11,714 bases of DNA from an uncultured Hyphomicrobiales bacterium (GCA_903916165.1 CAIWVR010000434.1:1-11714); one strand, 5' to 3'; shown: positions 1 to 7,965, counted from the first letter of the stretch. Notes: a model not told the origin generated them from the letters alone. Made by a program: numbers and translations.

Positions 1-78
1 AAAATCACCGCAGGGATCAAGGCGTCCTTCGATCCCGATGCGATCCTCAATCCCGGCCGCATGTATGCGGGGGTGTGA
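1..78 (+). CDS. glcE: Glycolate oxidase FAD-binding subunit, 3' end only
   Basis: Only the last 25 codons are in the window, read in frame 1 from the first base to the TGA at 76-78. The tail, FDPDAILNPGRMYAGV, is the typical C-terminal end of FAD-linked oxidases of the GlcD/GlcE class, in which 'FDP..ILNPGR.Y' closes the last domain. GlcE is a FAD-binding subunit that works with GlcD and GlcF to oxidise glycolate to glyoxylate at the membrane. Assignment as GlcE rather than GlcD rests mainly on position: the next gene is glcF and starts only 3 nt after this stop, the usual glcDEF order. The 5' part lies outside the window. Confidence 0.85.
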   Translation, partial: KITAGIKASFDPDAILNPGRMYAGV

Positions 79-81
79 CAG

Positions 82-1422
82 ATGCAGACCAATTTCTCGG
101 CGGAGCAACTCGAAGATCCGCACAACAAATCGTCGGAGAAGATCCTCCGCACCTGCGTCCATTGCGGCTTTTGCACCGCGACCTGCCCGACCTACCTGCT
201 GCTGGGCGATGAACTCGACAGCCCGCGCGGTCGCATCTACCTGATCAAGGACATGCTGGAGACCGGCAAGCCCGCAACGGCTGAGGTGGTGAAGCACATC
301 GACCGCTGCCTGTCGTGCCTGTCATGCATGACGACCTGCCCGTCGGGCGTGAGCTACATGCATCTCGTCGATCATGCGCGCGCCTATATCGAGCAGACCT
401 ACAGGCGCCCGCTGCCCGACCGGCTGCTGCGTGCCGTGCTGCGCCTCGTGCTGCCGCATCGCGAGCGGTTCCGGCTGGCGCTTGTCGGGGCACTGCTGAT
501 GAAGCCGCTGCGGCCGCTGCTGGCGCGCGTGCCCGTGCTTGGAGCGCGGCTCGCCGCCATGATCGACCTCGCCCCGGCTCATTTTCCCGCGCGCGTCGCG
601 CGCGAGATTGTGCCGTTCGAAGGCGCGCGGCGCGGCCGCGTGGTCATTCTGGAAGGCTGCGCGCAGCCGGTGCTCAAGCCCTCGATCAATGCCGCCGCGC
701 GACGGCTCCTGGCCCGCCACGGCGTCGAGACCATCGACGTGAAGGGGGAGGGCTGCTGCGGCGCGCTGGTCCATCACATGGGCCGCGAGCAGGACGCGCA
801 TCGATTCGCGAAGGCCAATATCGACCGCTGGATCGCGGAAATGGACGGCGAGGGGCTCGATGCCATCGTCATGACGGCGTCCGGCTGCGGGACCACGGTC
901 AAGGATTATGGCTTCATGCTGCGCGACGATCCAGATTATGCCGACAAGGCGAAACGGGTCAGCGCGGCAGCCCGCGACATCACCGAATATCTGGTGTCTC
1001 TCAACTTGCCCGCGCCGACGCGGGCGACTGGGCAGACCATCGCCTATCACTCGGCCTGCTCGATGCAGCACGGCCAGCAGATCCGCGACGAGCCAAAGAA
1101 GTTATTGAAATCAGCAGGCTTTGTCGTGAAGGATGTGCCCGAGGGCCATATCTGCTGCGGGTCGGCCGGCACCTATAACATGCTGCAACCGGAAATTGCC
1201 GGTCAATTGAAGGCGCGCAAGCTCGCCAATATCGCCCGCACGCATCCGCAAGCCGTGGCCACCGGAAATATCGGCTGCATGACGCAATTGTCGGCAGGTT
1301 CGTCCCTTCCATTTGTGCATAGTGTTGAGCTTCTGGACTGGGCTTATGGCGGTCCGTTGCCGGAGGCTCTTGCGCAGAGCGATTTCATCCAGCAACCTGT
1401 GCAAATGACGGCAGCGCAATAG
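82..1422 (+). CDS. glcF: Glycolate oxidase iron-sulfur subunit GlcF
   Basis: 446 aa, about the usual length for GlcF. It carries electrons from the FAD subunits GlcD/GlcE during oxidation of glycolate to glyoxylate, probably at the inner face of the cytoplasmic membrane. Two ferredoxin-type [4Fe-4S] motifs lie near the N-terminus: C25-x2-C28-x2-C31-x3-C35-P and C76-x2-C79-x2-C82-x3-C86-P. Two cysteine-rich CCG domains follow, with CCG at residues 225-227 (GEGCCGALVHH) and 358-360 (HICCGSAGTYN) and further conserved cysteines at 193, 269, 326 and 399. The ATG lies 3 nt after the glcE stop, so the two are probably translationally coupled; a G-rich stretch at 68-72 could serve as ribosome binding site. 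No cluster cysteine appears to be missing, so it should be functional. A heterodisulfide reductase-like subunit or lactate utilisation protein would be the alternative, but length and the glcE neighbour favour GlcF. Confidence 0.95.
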   Translation: MQTNFSAEQLEDPHNKSSEKILRTCVHCGFCTATCPTYLLLGDELDSPRGRIYLIKDMLETGKPATAEVVKHIDRCLSCLSCMTTCPSGVSYMHLVDHARAYIEQTYRRPLPDRLLRAVLRLVLPHRERFRLALVGALLMKPLRPLLARVPVLGARLAAMIDLAPAHFPARVAREIVPFEGARRGRVVILEGCAQPVLKPSINAAARRLLARHGVETIDVKGEGCCGALVHHMGREQDAHRFAKANIDRWIAEMDGEGLDAIVMTASGCGTTVKDYGFMLRDDPDYADKAKRVSAAARDITEYLVSLNLPAPTRATGQTIAYHSACSMQHGQQIRDEPKKLLKSAGFVVKDVPEGHICCGSAGTYNMLQPEIAGQLKARKLANIARTHPQAVATGNIGCMTQLSAGSSLPFVHSVELLDWAYGGPLPEALAQSDFIQQPVQMTAAQ

Positions 1423-1425
1423 GAG
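1421..1425 (+). promoter_or_regulatory. Ribosome binding site overlapping the glcF stop codon
   Basis: AGGAG lies within the sequence TAGGAG, where TAG (1420-1422) is the glcF stop. It sits 8 nt upstream of ATG 1434 but only 2 nt upstream of GTG 1428, so it decides the start of the H1-like gene in favour of 1434. The overlap implies that ribosomes terminating on glcF can feed the next gene. Confidence 0.75.
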
Positions 1426-1433
1426 ACGTGCTG

Positions 1434-2213
1434 ATGGCAAAGGCGATGACAAAGAAGGCGACAGGCAAGGCTCCCGCGAAGACGATGGCCGGCGCGACCA
1501 AGGTGGTGGCGAAGACGTCCGCGAGCAAGAAAACAGCTGGCAAAAAGGTTGCTGCCAAGAAGGCTCCAGCCAAGAAGGTCGCTGCCAAGAAGGTCGCTGT
1601 GAAGAAAGTCCCGGCGAAAAAAGCCGCGGTCAAGAAACAGCCTGCGAAGACGTCCGCCGTCACCAAGGCTCCAGCCAAGAAGGCACCTGCCAAGAAGACC
1701 GCTGCCAAGAAAACTGCTGCCAAAAAGACGACCGCGAAGAAGACCGTCGCGAAGAAAGCACCGGCCAGCAAGGCTGCTGTGAAGAAGACCGCCGCCAGGA
1801 AAGCTCCTGCGAAAGCCCCCGCGAAAAAGTCTGTCGCGCGCAAGGCTCCCGCAACGTCAGCAGTGGTGACATCCGCGCAGCCGACGACCGCCGCGCAGGC
1901 CAATGCGCCGCGCTCGTCGCGCAAGGCATCGCGTCCGTCCCGCGTCCGCGTGGAAAAACGCGATCCGGCCACGCCGGTGGCGCGAAAGGTCACAATCCGC
2001 ACGGCCGTCTCGAAGCCGACCACGCCGCGCAAGAAAAAGGCTGATGTCCCGGCACCCCAGACCGATGCCGTTGTGGCGCCCGCCGGGTCCGATGTGCCGA
2101 TCGTCGCTGAAACGGCGGCCACGACGGCTGCCTTGGATGAGACTGCCGGGGCTCCCGATGCGCCGGGCACGGGCGATGAGCAAATGACGTCAGGCACCCG
2201 CCCGCAGTTTTGA
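1434..2213 (+). CDS. Lysine/alanine-rich histone H1-like protein
   Basis: 259 aa starting at ATG 1434, chosen over the upstream GTG 1428 because AGGAG at 1421-1425 is correctly spaced only for 1434. Residues 34-123 are 18 contiguous pentapeptides of the type (T/V/A)-(A/P)-(A/V)-K-K, such as VAAKK, APAKK and TAAKK. This resembles the C-terminal tail of eukaryotic histone H1 and bacterial H1-like proteins (AlgP, the PhaF tail, Hc-type). Residues about 125-205 are rich in Arg, Thr, Pro and Ser, and the last 55 or so are acidic to neutral. No cysteines, signal peptide or membrane segment are seen. Such tails bind DNA non-specifically through charge, so a nucleoid-associated role is inferred, not shown. 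It follows glcF by 11 nt with an overlapping ribosome binding site and is probably co-transcribed. No phasin-like N-terminal domain is present, so it is not a PhaF. Confidence 0.8.
   Translation: MAKAMTKKATGKAPAKTMAGATKVVAKTSASKKTAGKKVAAKKAPAKKVAAKKVAVKKVPAKKAAVKKQPAKTSAVTKAPAKKAPAKKTAAKKTAAKKTTAKKTVAKKAPASKAAVKKTAARKAPAKAPAKKSVARKAPATSAVVTSAQPTTAAQANAPRSSRKASRPSRVRVEKRDPATPVARKVTIRTAVSKPTTPRKKKADVPAPQTDAVVAPAGSDVPIVAETAATTAALDETAGAPDAPGTGDEQMTSGTRPQF
1533..1802 (+). repeat. Degenerate 15-nt coding tandem repeat (18 units)
   Basis: Eighteen in-frame 15-nt units encode pentapeptides that mostly end in Lys-Lys within the H1-like protein. DNA units drift in sequence (for example gctgccaagaag and gcgaagaagacc), so selection or gene conversion keeps the peptide pattern rather than the exact DNA. 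Unit number may vary between strains by slippage or recombination. The same repetition produces a long spurious hydrophobic reading frame on the opposite strand. Confidence 0.8.
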
Positions 2214-2281
2214 AAGACGCAGGCGAGCGCATCCGGTAGCCACCTGGCAGGACGCCCTTGTCGCTCTGTTCCGCCTTGTCC

Positions 2282-2328
2282 TCACGCAATTCGCGCTTGC
2301 TCTGGCGCAATTGCGTGGTGGCTTTTTT
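2282..2328 (+). terminator. Possible terminator of the glc/H1-like operon
   Basis: An inverted repeat, CACGCAATT (2283-2291) and AATTGCGTG (2309-2317), encloses 17 nt. It is followed five bases later by a run of six T at 2323-2328. A second, longer-range pairing is possible between AGCCACC (2238-2244) and GGTGGCT (2317-2323), directly against the T run. The gap between stem and T run is imperfect, so this is tentative. It is the only T-rich hairpin downstream of the H1-like gene. Confidence 0.4.
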
Positions 2329-2530
2329 GAGTACCTGACGGAAGGCCAGCAGCAGGCTCCTGGCGCTGGCCTTCGTCCTCACCATCGGCACCCGCCCATC
2401 CGGATGTTGACGCTGCACGCGTGGCCGATGTCGCGGTGGTTGCTTGCGAGAATGATGATGTGAGCGCCGTCATTCATTGCTGCGAGACAGCCGAGCCCCC
2501 GGGCAGGCCTGAGGCGACACATTCACCCGT

Positions 2531-2558
2531 CATTGATTCGCGCCGCTCGCAATGGCGG
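2531..2558. repeat. Decayed half copy of the 7768-7864 palindromic element
   Basis: By eye, 2531-2558 matches 7838-7865 in 23 of 28 positions without gaps, including the shared core CCGCTCGCAATG. The opposite arm is not clearly preserved; a sequence at 2469-2475 (CGTCATT) may be its remnant. It lies in the otherwise geneless stretch, as expected for this repeat class. Confidence 0.5.
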
Positions 2559-2678
2559 GACCAGGGTGGTGGCCCACGCATTTGTGATGCTGCTTTTGCT
2601 CAACGGCAGGCCTTCAACAGGCTGGCCCGCATCCCCATATCTGCATCACCGGCGTGAGCCGTGACAGAGGATCCTCCG

Positions 2679-3401
2679 ATGACCCCCGATGAACGCAAAT
2701 TGCTTTCTGAATTGTTCGACCGTGTGCAGACCGCTTCCGCCAACCGGCGCGATCCGGAGGCCGAGTCTTTCATCGCGGAGAATGTCCGCACCCAGCCCTA
2801 TGCGCCCTATCTTCTGGCGCAGGCCGTGATCGTGCAGGAAGAGGGGTTGAAGACTGCAGCCTCGCGCATCGAGCAGCTCGAGCGCGAACTGGCCGAGGCC
2901 AGGGCGCAGCCGGCAGCCGGCGGGTCCTTTCTGGGCTCGATGTTTGGCGGCGGTGCCCGCGCGCCGGTGCCCGCGCCGCAGCCGCAGGCGAGCCCATGGG
3001 GCTCCCAGCGCGGCGGCTCGGTGCCCTCTGTCAGCCCGCAGCAGTCTGGCGGCTGGGGCGCACAGGCGATGCAGCAGCAGGCACCGCAGGGCGGCTCCTT
3101 TCTGAAGAATGCGCTGGGCACTGCCGCAGGCGTGGCGGGGGGCATGATGCTCGCCAATTCGCTGTCGGGTCTCTTTTCCGGCCATAATAACGCGCATGGC
3201 ATCGCCGGCGATACGGCGGGGGGGACTGGCGCAGGCGCAGGCGCGGCCTCGTCCCTGGCCTCGCATGACGACAGCGCCATCGCGGGCGGTATTTTCGACA
3301 ACAAGACGTCCGACCGCAGCGCGGAACCCGCTCCGCAACAGGCCTCCTATGACGATGGCGGCGGCTGGGGGTCTGGTGGCGACGACAGCTCCGACGCCTG
3401 A
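2679..3401 (+). CDS. DUF2076 domain-containing protein
   Basis: 240 aa from ATG 2679, preferred over an in-frame GTG at 2661 because AGAGGA (2666-2671) lies 7 nt upstream and the family usually begins 'MTP(D/E)ER'. Residues 1-80 match my memory of the DUF2076 N-terminus: MTPDERKLLSELFDRV, then RDPEAE and PYAPYLLAQAVIVQEE, followed by a short coiled coil at about 60-77. The rest is low complexity: two GGSFL motifs (81-85 and 138-142), a Pro/Gln-rich linker, a glycine-zipper-like hydrophobic stretch at about 145-165 (LGTAAGVAGGMMLAN) and a Gly/Asp/Ser tail. No signal peptide is visible. The molecular function is unknown; old annotations calling it a periplasmic ligand-binding protein are not supported by anything seen here. 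The gene stands alone between an intergenic region and a terminator. Confidence 0.8.
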   Translation: MTPDERKLLSELFDRVQTASANRRDPEAESFIAENVRTQPYAPYLLAQAVIVQEEGLKTAASRIEQLERELAEARAQPAAGGSFLGSMFGGGARAPVPAPQPQASPWGSQRGGSVPSVSPQQSGGWGAQAMQQQAPQGGSFLKNALGTAAGVAGGMMLANSLSGLFSGHNNAHGIAGDTAGGTGAGAGAASSLASHDDSAIAGGIFDNKTSDRSAEPAPQQASYDDGGGWGSGGDDSSDA

Positions 3402-3406
3402 TCCGT

Positions 3407-4897
3407 TCAGGGCCGCCTTCGGGCGGCCCTTTTCTGTTGTCCAGACCATCGGGCAAGGCGCGCCGTGCGCAGCCCTGCCATGTCGAAGGCCAGCGCCAAT
3501 GCGCCATAAACCGCAGCCCCGGCGAGTGTCTGCGTGAGCAGGGCGGTGACGCCCGGTTCCATCGCCGCGCGCAGGGGCGCGACGGCACCGATCATCGCCA
3601 GCGTCGCAGTCAGTATGCCGATCATATCGCGCAGGCGCGGCCAATGCGGCTTGGCCAGAGGTAAAAGCGCGACGAGAGTCACGAAGCCTGCGACCAGCGC
3701 GCCAGTCTGCGCCAGCGCCAGCCGGTCGAGCGACCAGTCGCGGGGCGGCAGGAAAAGCAGGACAGCATCGGTCACACAGGCGACGGCGGCGGCGGCGATC
3801 ACCGGCCAGGTCCGCCGGGCGATCTGGAAAGCGGGGGCAAGCGCAAAGGTCATCAGGCCATAGGCGGCCAGCCCCGGCAGCAGCAGCGACAGCGCGCTGG
3901 AGAAGGCACCGCGGAAGTCGGTCGGCACGATCAGCGCCTCGAAACTCGGCAGCACCAGCCAGACGCCCGCCAGCGCGGGCAGCAGGATGGCGGCCATGAC
4001 CGTCATGTTCTGCGCAATCTGCGCACGGCCCTGCGTCTCGCCCTGATGTTCATCGGCCCGCACGGCCAGCTGGAACAGCAGCTGGTCCATGGCAAAGCCG
4101 ATGGTCATCACGAGCCGCAGGCCAATGTCCTGGGCCAGAGACAAGTGTCCCGCGTCCGCAAAGCCCGAGGCCTGCGCGCCCAAAGCCCGGTTGGCGAGCG
4201 GGATCATCGCAAACAGCAGCAGCGAGGCCGACAGCGGCAGGCCATAGGCCAGGCTTTCATGCAGCACGGCGGCGCGGGGCCGGGTCTGGCCGACCTGCGG
4301 ATCGTGCAGGACTCGGCCGAGCAGCAGGGCGGACAGGCCGAGGCTCAGACTCGTCCCCGCCAGCGTGACCGCGGCCGAGCCGGTCCACCACGCGAGACCG
4401 GCGGTCAGCGCGAGAGACAGCGCATTTTTCACAAGGATCAGCCCGGCATAGCCCTTGTCATGAAAGCGGGCGCGCAGCAGGGCGAGGCGATATTCGAAGG
4501 CGCCATTGGCGGCCGCGAAGGCGAGCGCCCAGAAGACGAGGGTAGGGGTGGCGTCGAGCGTCTGCGCCATGGCGGCACCGGCGAGGCCGGCCAGAGTGAC
4601 GAGACCCGACAGGACCCAGAGGGCGCGGTCGAGGCTGGCGCGCCATTCCGGCCGGGTGACCCGCACCGTTTCGGAGTAAAAACGCGCCGCGGCGAGCCGC
4701 AGCCAGCCAAACAAAGCGAGCTGCACCAGCCCGCCCGCGCCGATGGCCACAGCAAAGCGCCCGAAGGACTCGGGCCCAAGAAAGCTCGCGACAATCAGCC
4801 CGATCATAAAATTGACAAGCAGATTGAATAGGTTGGTCAGAATGATCAGCACCGGCCCCTCGCGCGTCCCGCGCCCGTCTTGTCGCATATTCTCCAT
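3407..4897 (-). CDS. Polysaccharide/lipopolysaccharide biosynthesis exporter (Wzx/flippase-like)
   Basis: 496 aa, highly hydrophobic, with roughly 12-14 predicted membrane helices across the whole length. The first segment, LIILTNLFNLLVNFMIGLIV, followed by ASFLGPESFGRFAVA, is characteristic of the Wzx/RfbX-type flippase group of the MATE/MVF-like superfamily ('..LGPE.FG.FA'). Members move lipid-linked oligosaccharides across the cytoplasmic membrane for O-antigen, capsule or exopolysaccharide assembly. No glycosyltransferase genes flank it here, so its substrate cannot be inferred. The C-terminus is basic (GQQKRAARRRP) and is encoded by the terminator hairpin of the convergent gene. Start ATG 4897 has no strong ribosome binding site; the in-frame ATG at 4888 has GGAG only 3 nt upstream, so the start is uncertain by a few codons. 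It is divergent from groESL, separated by about 200 bp. Confidence 0.75.
   Translation of the reverse strand: MENMRQDGRGTREGPVLIILTNLFNLLVNFMIGLIVASFLGPESFGRFAVAIGAGGLVQLALFGWLRLAAARFYSETVRVTRPEWRASLDRALWVLSGLVTLAGLAGAAMAQTLDATPTLVFWALAFAAANGAFEYRLALLRARFHDKGYAGLILVKNALSLALTAGLAWWTGSAAVTLAGTSLSLGLSALLLGRVLHDPQVGQTRPRAAVLHESLAYGLPLSASLLLFAMIPLANRALGAQASGFADAGHLSLAQDIGLRLVMTIGFAMDQLLFQLAVRADEHQGETQGRAQIAQNMTVMAAILLPALAGVWLVLPSFEALIVPTDFRGAFSSALSLLLPGLAAYGLMTFALAPAFQIARRTWPVIAAAAVACVTDAVLLFLPPRDWSLDRLALAQTGALVAGFVTLVALLPLAKPHWPRLRDMIGILTATLAMIGAVAPLRAAMEPGVTALLTQTLAGAAVYGALALAFDMAGLRTARLARWSGQQKRAARRRP
3409..3433 (+). terminator. Rho-independent terminator of the DUF2076 gene
   Basis: A perfect 9-bp GC-rich stem, AGGGCCGCC (3409-3417) and GGCGGCCCT (3422-3430), has a stable TTCG tetraloop and is followed by TTT at 3431-3433. 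It begins 7 nt after the DUF2076 stop. The same bases encode the last residues (RAARRRP) of the convergent minus-strand exporter, so the hairpin is embedded in that coding region. No T run follows on the minus strand, so it should act mainly on plus-strand transcripts. Confidence 0.8.
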
Positions 4898-4958
4898 GCA
4901 GACGGACAGCCATGCGTTGGCATCCGATTAACCAAGGATTTTTTTGCCGCGGCTGCGT

Positions 4959-4990
4959 CTTGACGCCGGACAGGGCCGCCCCTATCTCAG
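4959..4990 (+). promoter_or_regulatory. Heat-shock (RpoH-type) promoter of groESL
   Basis: CTTGAC (4959-4964) and CCTATCT followed by CAG (4981-4990) match the alphaproteobacterial heat-shock promoter consensus as I recall it: CTTGAC, a spacer, then CYTATNTNNG. Read as a sigma-70 promoter it is TTGACG, 17 nt, TATCTC, so the housekeeping factor may also use it. The inferred transcription start near 4993-4998 lies just before the CIRCE operator. Confidence 0.75.
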
Positions 4991-5000
4991 GAGCGCCCTG

Positions 5001-5027
5001 TTAGCACTCCTATCAGGTGAGTGCTAA
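5001..5027 (+). promoter_or_regulatory. CIRCE operator (HrcA binding site)
   Basis: A perfect inverted repeat, TTAGCACTC-N9-GAGTGCTAA, identical to the CIRCE consensus. It lies between the predicted transcription start and the groES start, so bound HrcA would block transcription and the element would also be part of the 5' untranslated RNA. hrcA itself is not in the window. Confidence 0.97.
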
Positions 5028-5098
5028 CACACTATACGCTCCATGCTGTGTCGAGGCGGCCGGATTGCCCGGCCCCTCCAGCCGAAGGAAGAAGAGAC

Positions 5099-5389
5099 AT
5101 GAAGTTCCGTCCCCTGCACGACCGCGTCGTCGTCAAGCGCCTTGAAGGCGAAGAGAAGACGAAGGGTGGTATCATCATCCCCGACACTGCCAAGGAAAAG
5201 CCCCAGGAGGGCCAGGTTGTGGCCGTCGGCCCCGGCTCGCGCGATGACAGCGGCAAGCTGATCGCGCTGGACGTCAAGGCTGGCGATCGCGTCCTGTTCG
5301 GCAAGTGGTCGGGCACCGAAGTCAAGATCGACGGTCAGGACCTCCTGATCATGAAGGAAAGCGACATCATGGGCGTCGTCGGCAAGTAA
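5099..5389 (+). CDS. groES: Co-chaperonin GroES (Hsp10)
   Basis: 96 aa, the normal length. ATG 5099 is preceded by AAGGAAG (5085-5091) with 7 nt spacing. An upstream in-frame codon that would extend the protein is rejected because it begins inside the CIRCE operator. Family features are present: the N-terminal [12 protein letters not shown], the mobile loop around residues 16-32 with GGIIIPDTA, the roof loop near 49-52, and the C-terminal [13 protein letters not shown]. GroES forms the heptameric lid of the GroEL folding chamber in the cytoplasm. It is the first gene of the groESL operon, 66 bp ahead of groEL, under the RpoH-type promoter and CIRCE. Confidence 0.98.
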   Translation: MKFRPLHDRVVVKRLEGEEKTKGGIIIPDTAKEKPQEGQVVAVGPGSRDDSGKLIALDVKAGDRVLFGKWSGTEVKIDGQDLLIMKESDIMGVVGK

Positions 5390-5410
5390 GCCACGAGCCC
5401 CGTTCGCTGA

Positions 5411-7096
<1,686 letters not shown>

Positions 7097-7125
7097 GAAG
7101 TCCAGCCGACCAGGATCAAACATGG

Positions 7126-7151
7126 TCCAAGCCGGGCAGGCCCGGCTTGGA
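7126..7151 (+). terminator. Strong hairpin after groEL
   Basis: A perfect 11-bp stem, TCCAAGCCGGG (7126-7136) and CCCGGCTTGGA (7141-7151), with loop CAGG lies 29 nt after the groEL stop. No T run follows (the next bases are TCTCCAAAGG), so it may be a 3'-end stabilising structure or a processed terminator rather than a classic intrinsic one. Confidence 0.5.
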
Positions 7152-7177
7152 TCTCCAAAGGTCGACTAAAGTCAGGG

Positions 7178-7201
7178 AGGGTCGCCGGTTGGCGGCCCTT
7201 T
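7178..7201 (+). terminator. Probable groESL operon terminator
   Basis: The stem AGGGTCGCC (7178-7186) and GGCGGCCCT (7191-7199) has one G-T pair and loop GGTT. It is followed by a short T run (7199-7201) before CGCATTCC. It resembles the terminator after the DUF2076 gene in composition. The T tract is weak, so both post-groEL hairpins may contribute. Confidence 0.6.
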
Positions 7202-7401
7202 CGCATTCCGTTAGGATGTTTGTAACAAGGGGAGTGTGACTGCGAAGGCACATCGGGATTTGATTCGGCCAAGCCATTTCAATAGGTTCGGCAGTGTCAT
7301 ATGATCGAAGCCGCGCAAGTTGCCGCGACACGGGGGGCGGTTGCAGGCGTTTCAGACACGCAGGCTTGTTTGCGTGTTTCAAACGTGTAGCCGGTAGGGT
7401 C

Positions 7402-7752
7402 ATGTCTCACAGAACCACCACCAGGGCAGATCTCCTTGAGGCCGTCTACGGAACCTGTCCGGGACTTTCGCGCGCCCAGGCGCGCGATGTCGTCGAACAG
7501 GCGCTGGACGAGATCTGCCATGCGCTGGTGCGCGGCGAGACCGTCAAGCTGCGCTCTTTCGGTGCCTTCAGCGTGCGCGCCAAACGCGCCCGCGTCGGGC
7601 GTAACCCCAAGACCGGCGAGGAATATCCGATCACCGCGCGTCGCGTATTGACGTTTCGTCCATCGCCACGCCTGATCGCCGCCGTCAATGGCGAGGAAAA
7701 CCTGGAAGACGAGCCGGTTCTCGGCCGCATCTTGTCGCGCATCTCCGTCTGA
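7402..7752 (+). CDS. IHF-alpha/HU family DNA-binding protein (divergent)
   Basis: 116 aa from ATG 7402. The upstream frame lacks family similarity; the preceding GGTAGGG is a weak, closely spaced ribosome binding site, so the start is likely but not certain. Residues 7-95 follow the bacterial histone-like fold: [27 protein letters not shown], the signature [18 protein letters not shown] (54-71) with the DNA-intercalating proline P69 at the beta-arm tip, and [12 protein letters not shown]. This is closest to IHF-alpha. Differences from typical IHF-alpha are a one-residue insertion near GTCPGLSR and a C-terminal extension of about 20 residues after AAVNG. Such proteins bend DNA as dimers in nucleoid organisation, recombination and promoter architecture. 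Being unlinked to pheT or other usual ihfA neighbours, it may be a paralogue rather than the canonical ihfA, so no symbol is given. Confidence 0.85.
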   Translation: MSHRTTTRADLLEAVYGTCPGLSRAQARDVVEQALDEICHALVRGETVKLRSFGAFSVRAKRARVGRNPKTGEEYPITARRVLTFRPSPRLIAAVNGEENLEDEPVLGRILSRISV

Positions 7753-7767
7753 GGTCCCATCCATTAT

Positions 7768-7864
7768 CGTCATTGCGAGGAGCGCAGCGACGCGGCAATC
7801 CATCTCTGGCACCCGCGGCTGAATGCGGCAAAAGATGGATTGCTTCGCTCCGCTCGCAATGACG
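7768..7864. repeat. Intergenic palindromic repeat element
   Basis: A 97-bp imperfect palindrome. The outer arms CGTCATTGCGAG (7768-7779) and CTCGCAATGACG (7853-7864) are perfect reverse complements. The inner part also pairs: GCAATCCATCT on the left (about 7795-7805) against AGATGGATTGC on the right (7833-7843), with an unpaired centre. The composition, including GAGGAGCGCAGCGACG, matches a repeat class I recall as abundant between genes in Bradyrhizobium-like genomes. It lies between the stop of the IHF-like gene and the ABC transporter gene. It could form a large RNA hairpin and affect mRNA ends. A related decayed copy is at 2531-2558. Confidence 0.85.
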
Positions 7865-7965
7865 AACGATCATCGCCTCACCTCGGGCACGCACGCGTGT
7901 GATCCGGCGTTTGCGCTCGCCCGTGTTATGATTTGCATCTGCGTCGTCGATTGAAAGATCACTCC

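Larger units (their letters stand above)
2214..2678. other. 465-bp intergenic region, no supportable gene
   Basis: Short open frames occur here on both strands (for example 2421-2657 plus, 2282-2473 minus), but none has a convincing ribosome binding site, a family resemblance or clear codon bias. A plus-strand frame without a start codon runs from about 2221 to the TGA at 2461-2463 and has a hydrophobic stretch; it could be a fragment of a decayed gene, but that is not demonstrable. The region does hold a possible terminator near 2282-2328 and a likely decayed copy of a palindromic repeat at 2531-2558. Confidence 0.5.

Noticed and set aside
322..1071. 249-codon minus-strand frame opposite glcF
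   Set aside because: Antisense shadow; glcF shows all expected iron-sulfur motifs on the plus strand.
1385..2197. Long minus-strand frame (270 aa) with repeated hydrophobic FF/AGAFLA pattern
   Set aside because: It is the antisense image of the Lys/Ala repeat of the H1-like gene: AAG/GCC codons read backwards give Leu/Phe/Ala. No ribosome binding site or family match.
2421..2657. 78-codon plus-strand frame in the intergenic region
   Set aside because: No convincing ribosome binding site, no family resemblance, and it runs through the decayed repeat at 2531-2558.
4046..4831. 261-codon plus-strand frame opposite the exporter gene
   Set aside because: Highly charged, Gln/Arg/Gly-rich translation typical of antisense reading of a membrane protein in high-GC DNA.
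7768..7864. Considered as a CRISPR unit or transposon end
   Set aside because: Single palindrome without regular spacers, no transposase nearby and no obvious target-site duplication; it fits a dispersed intergenic palindrome better.
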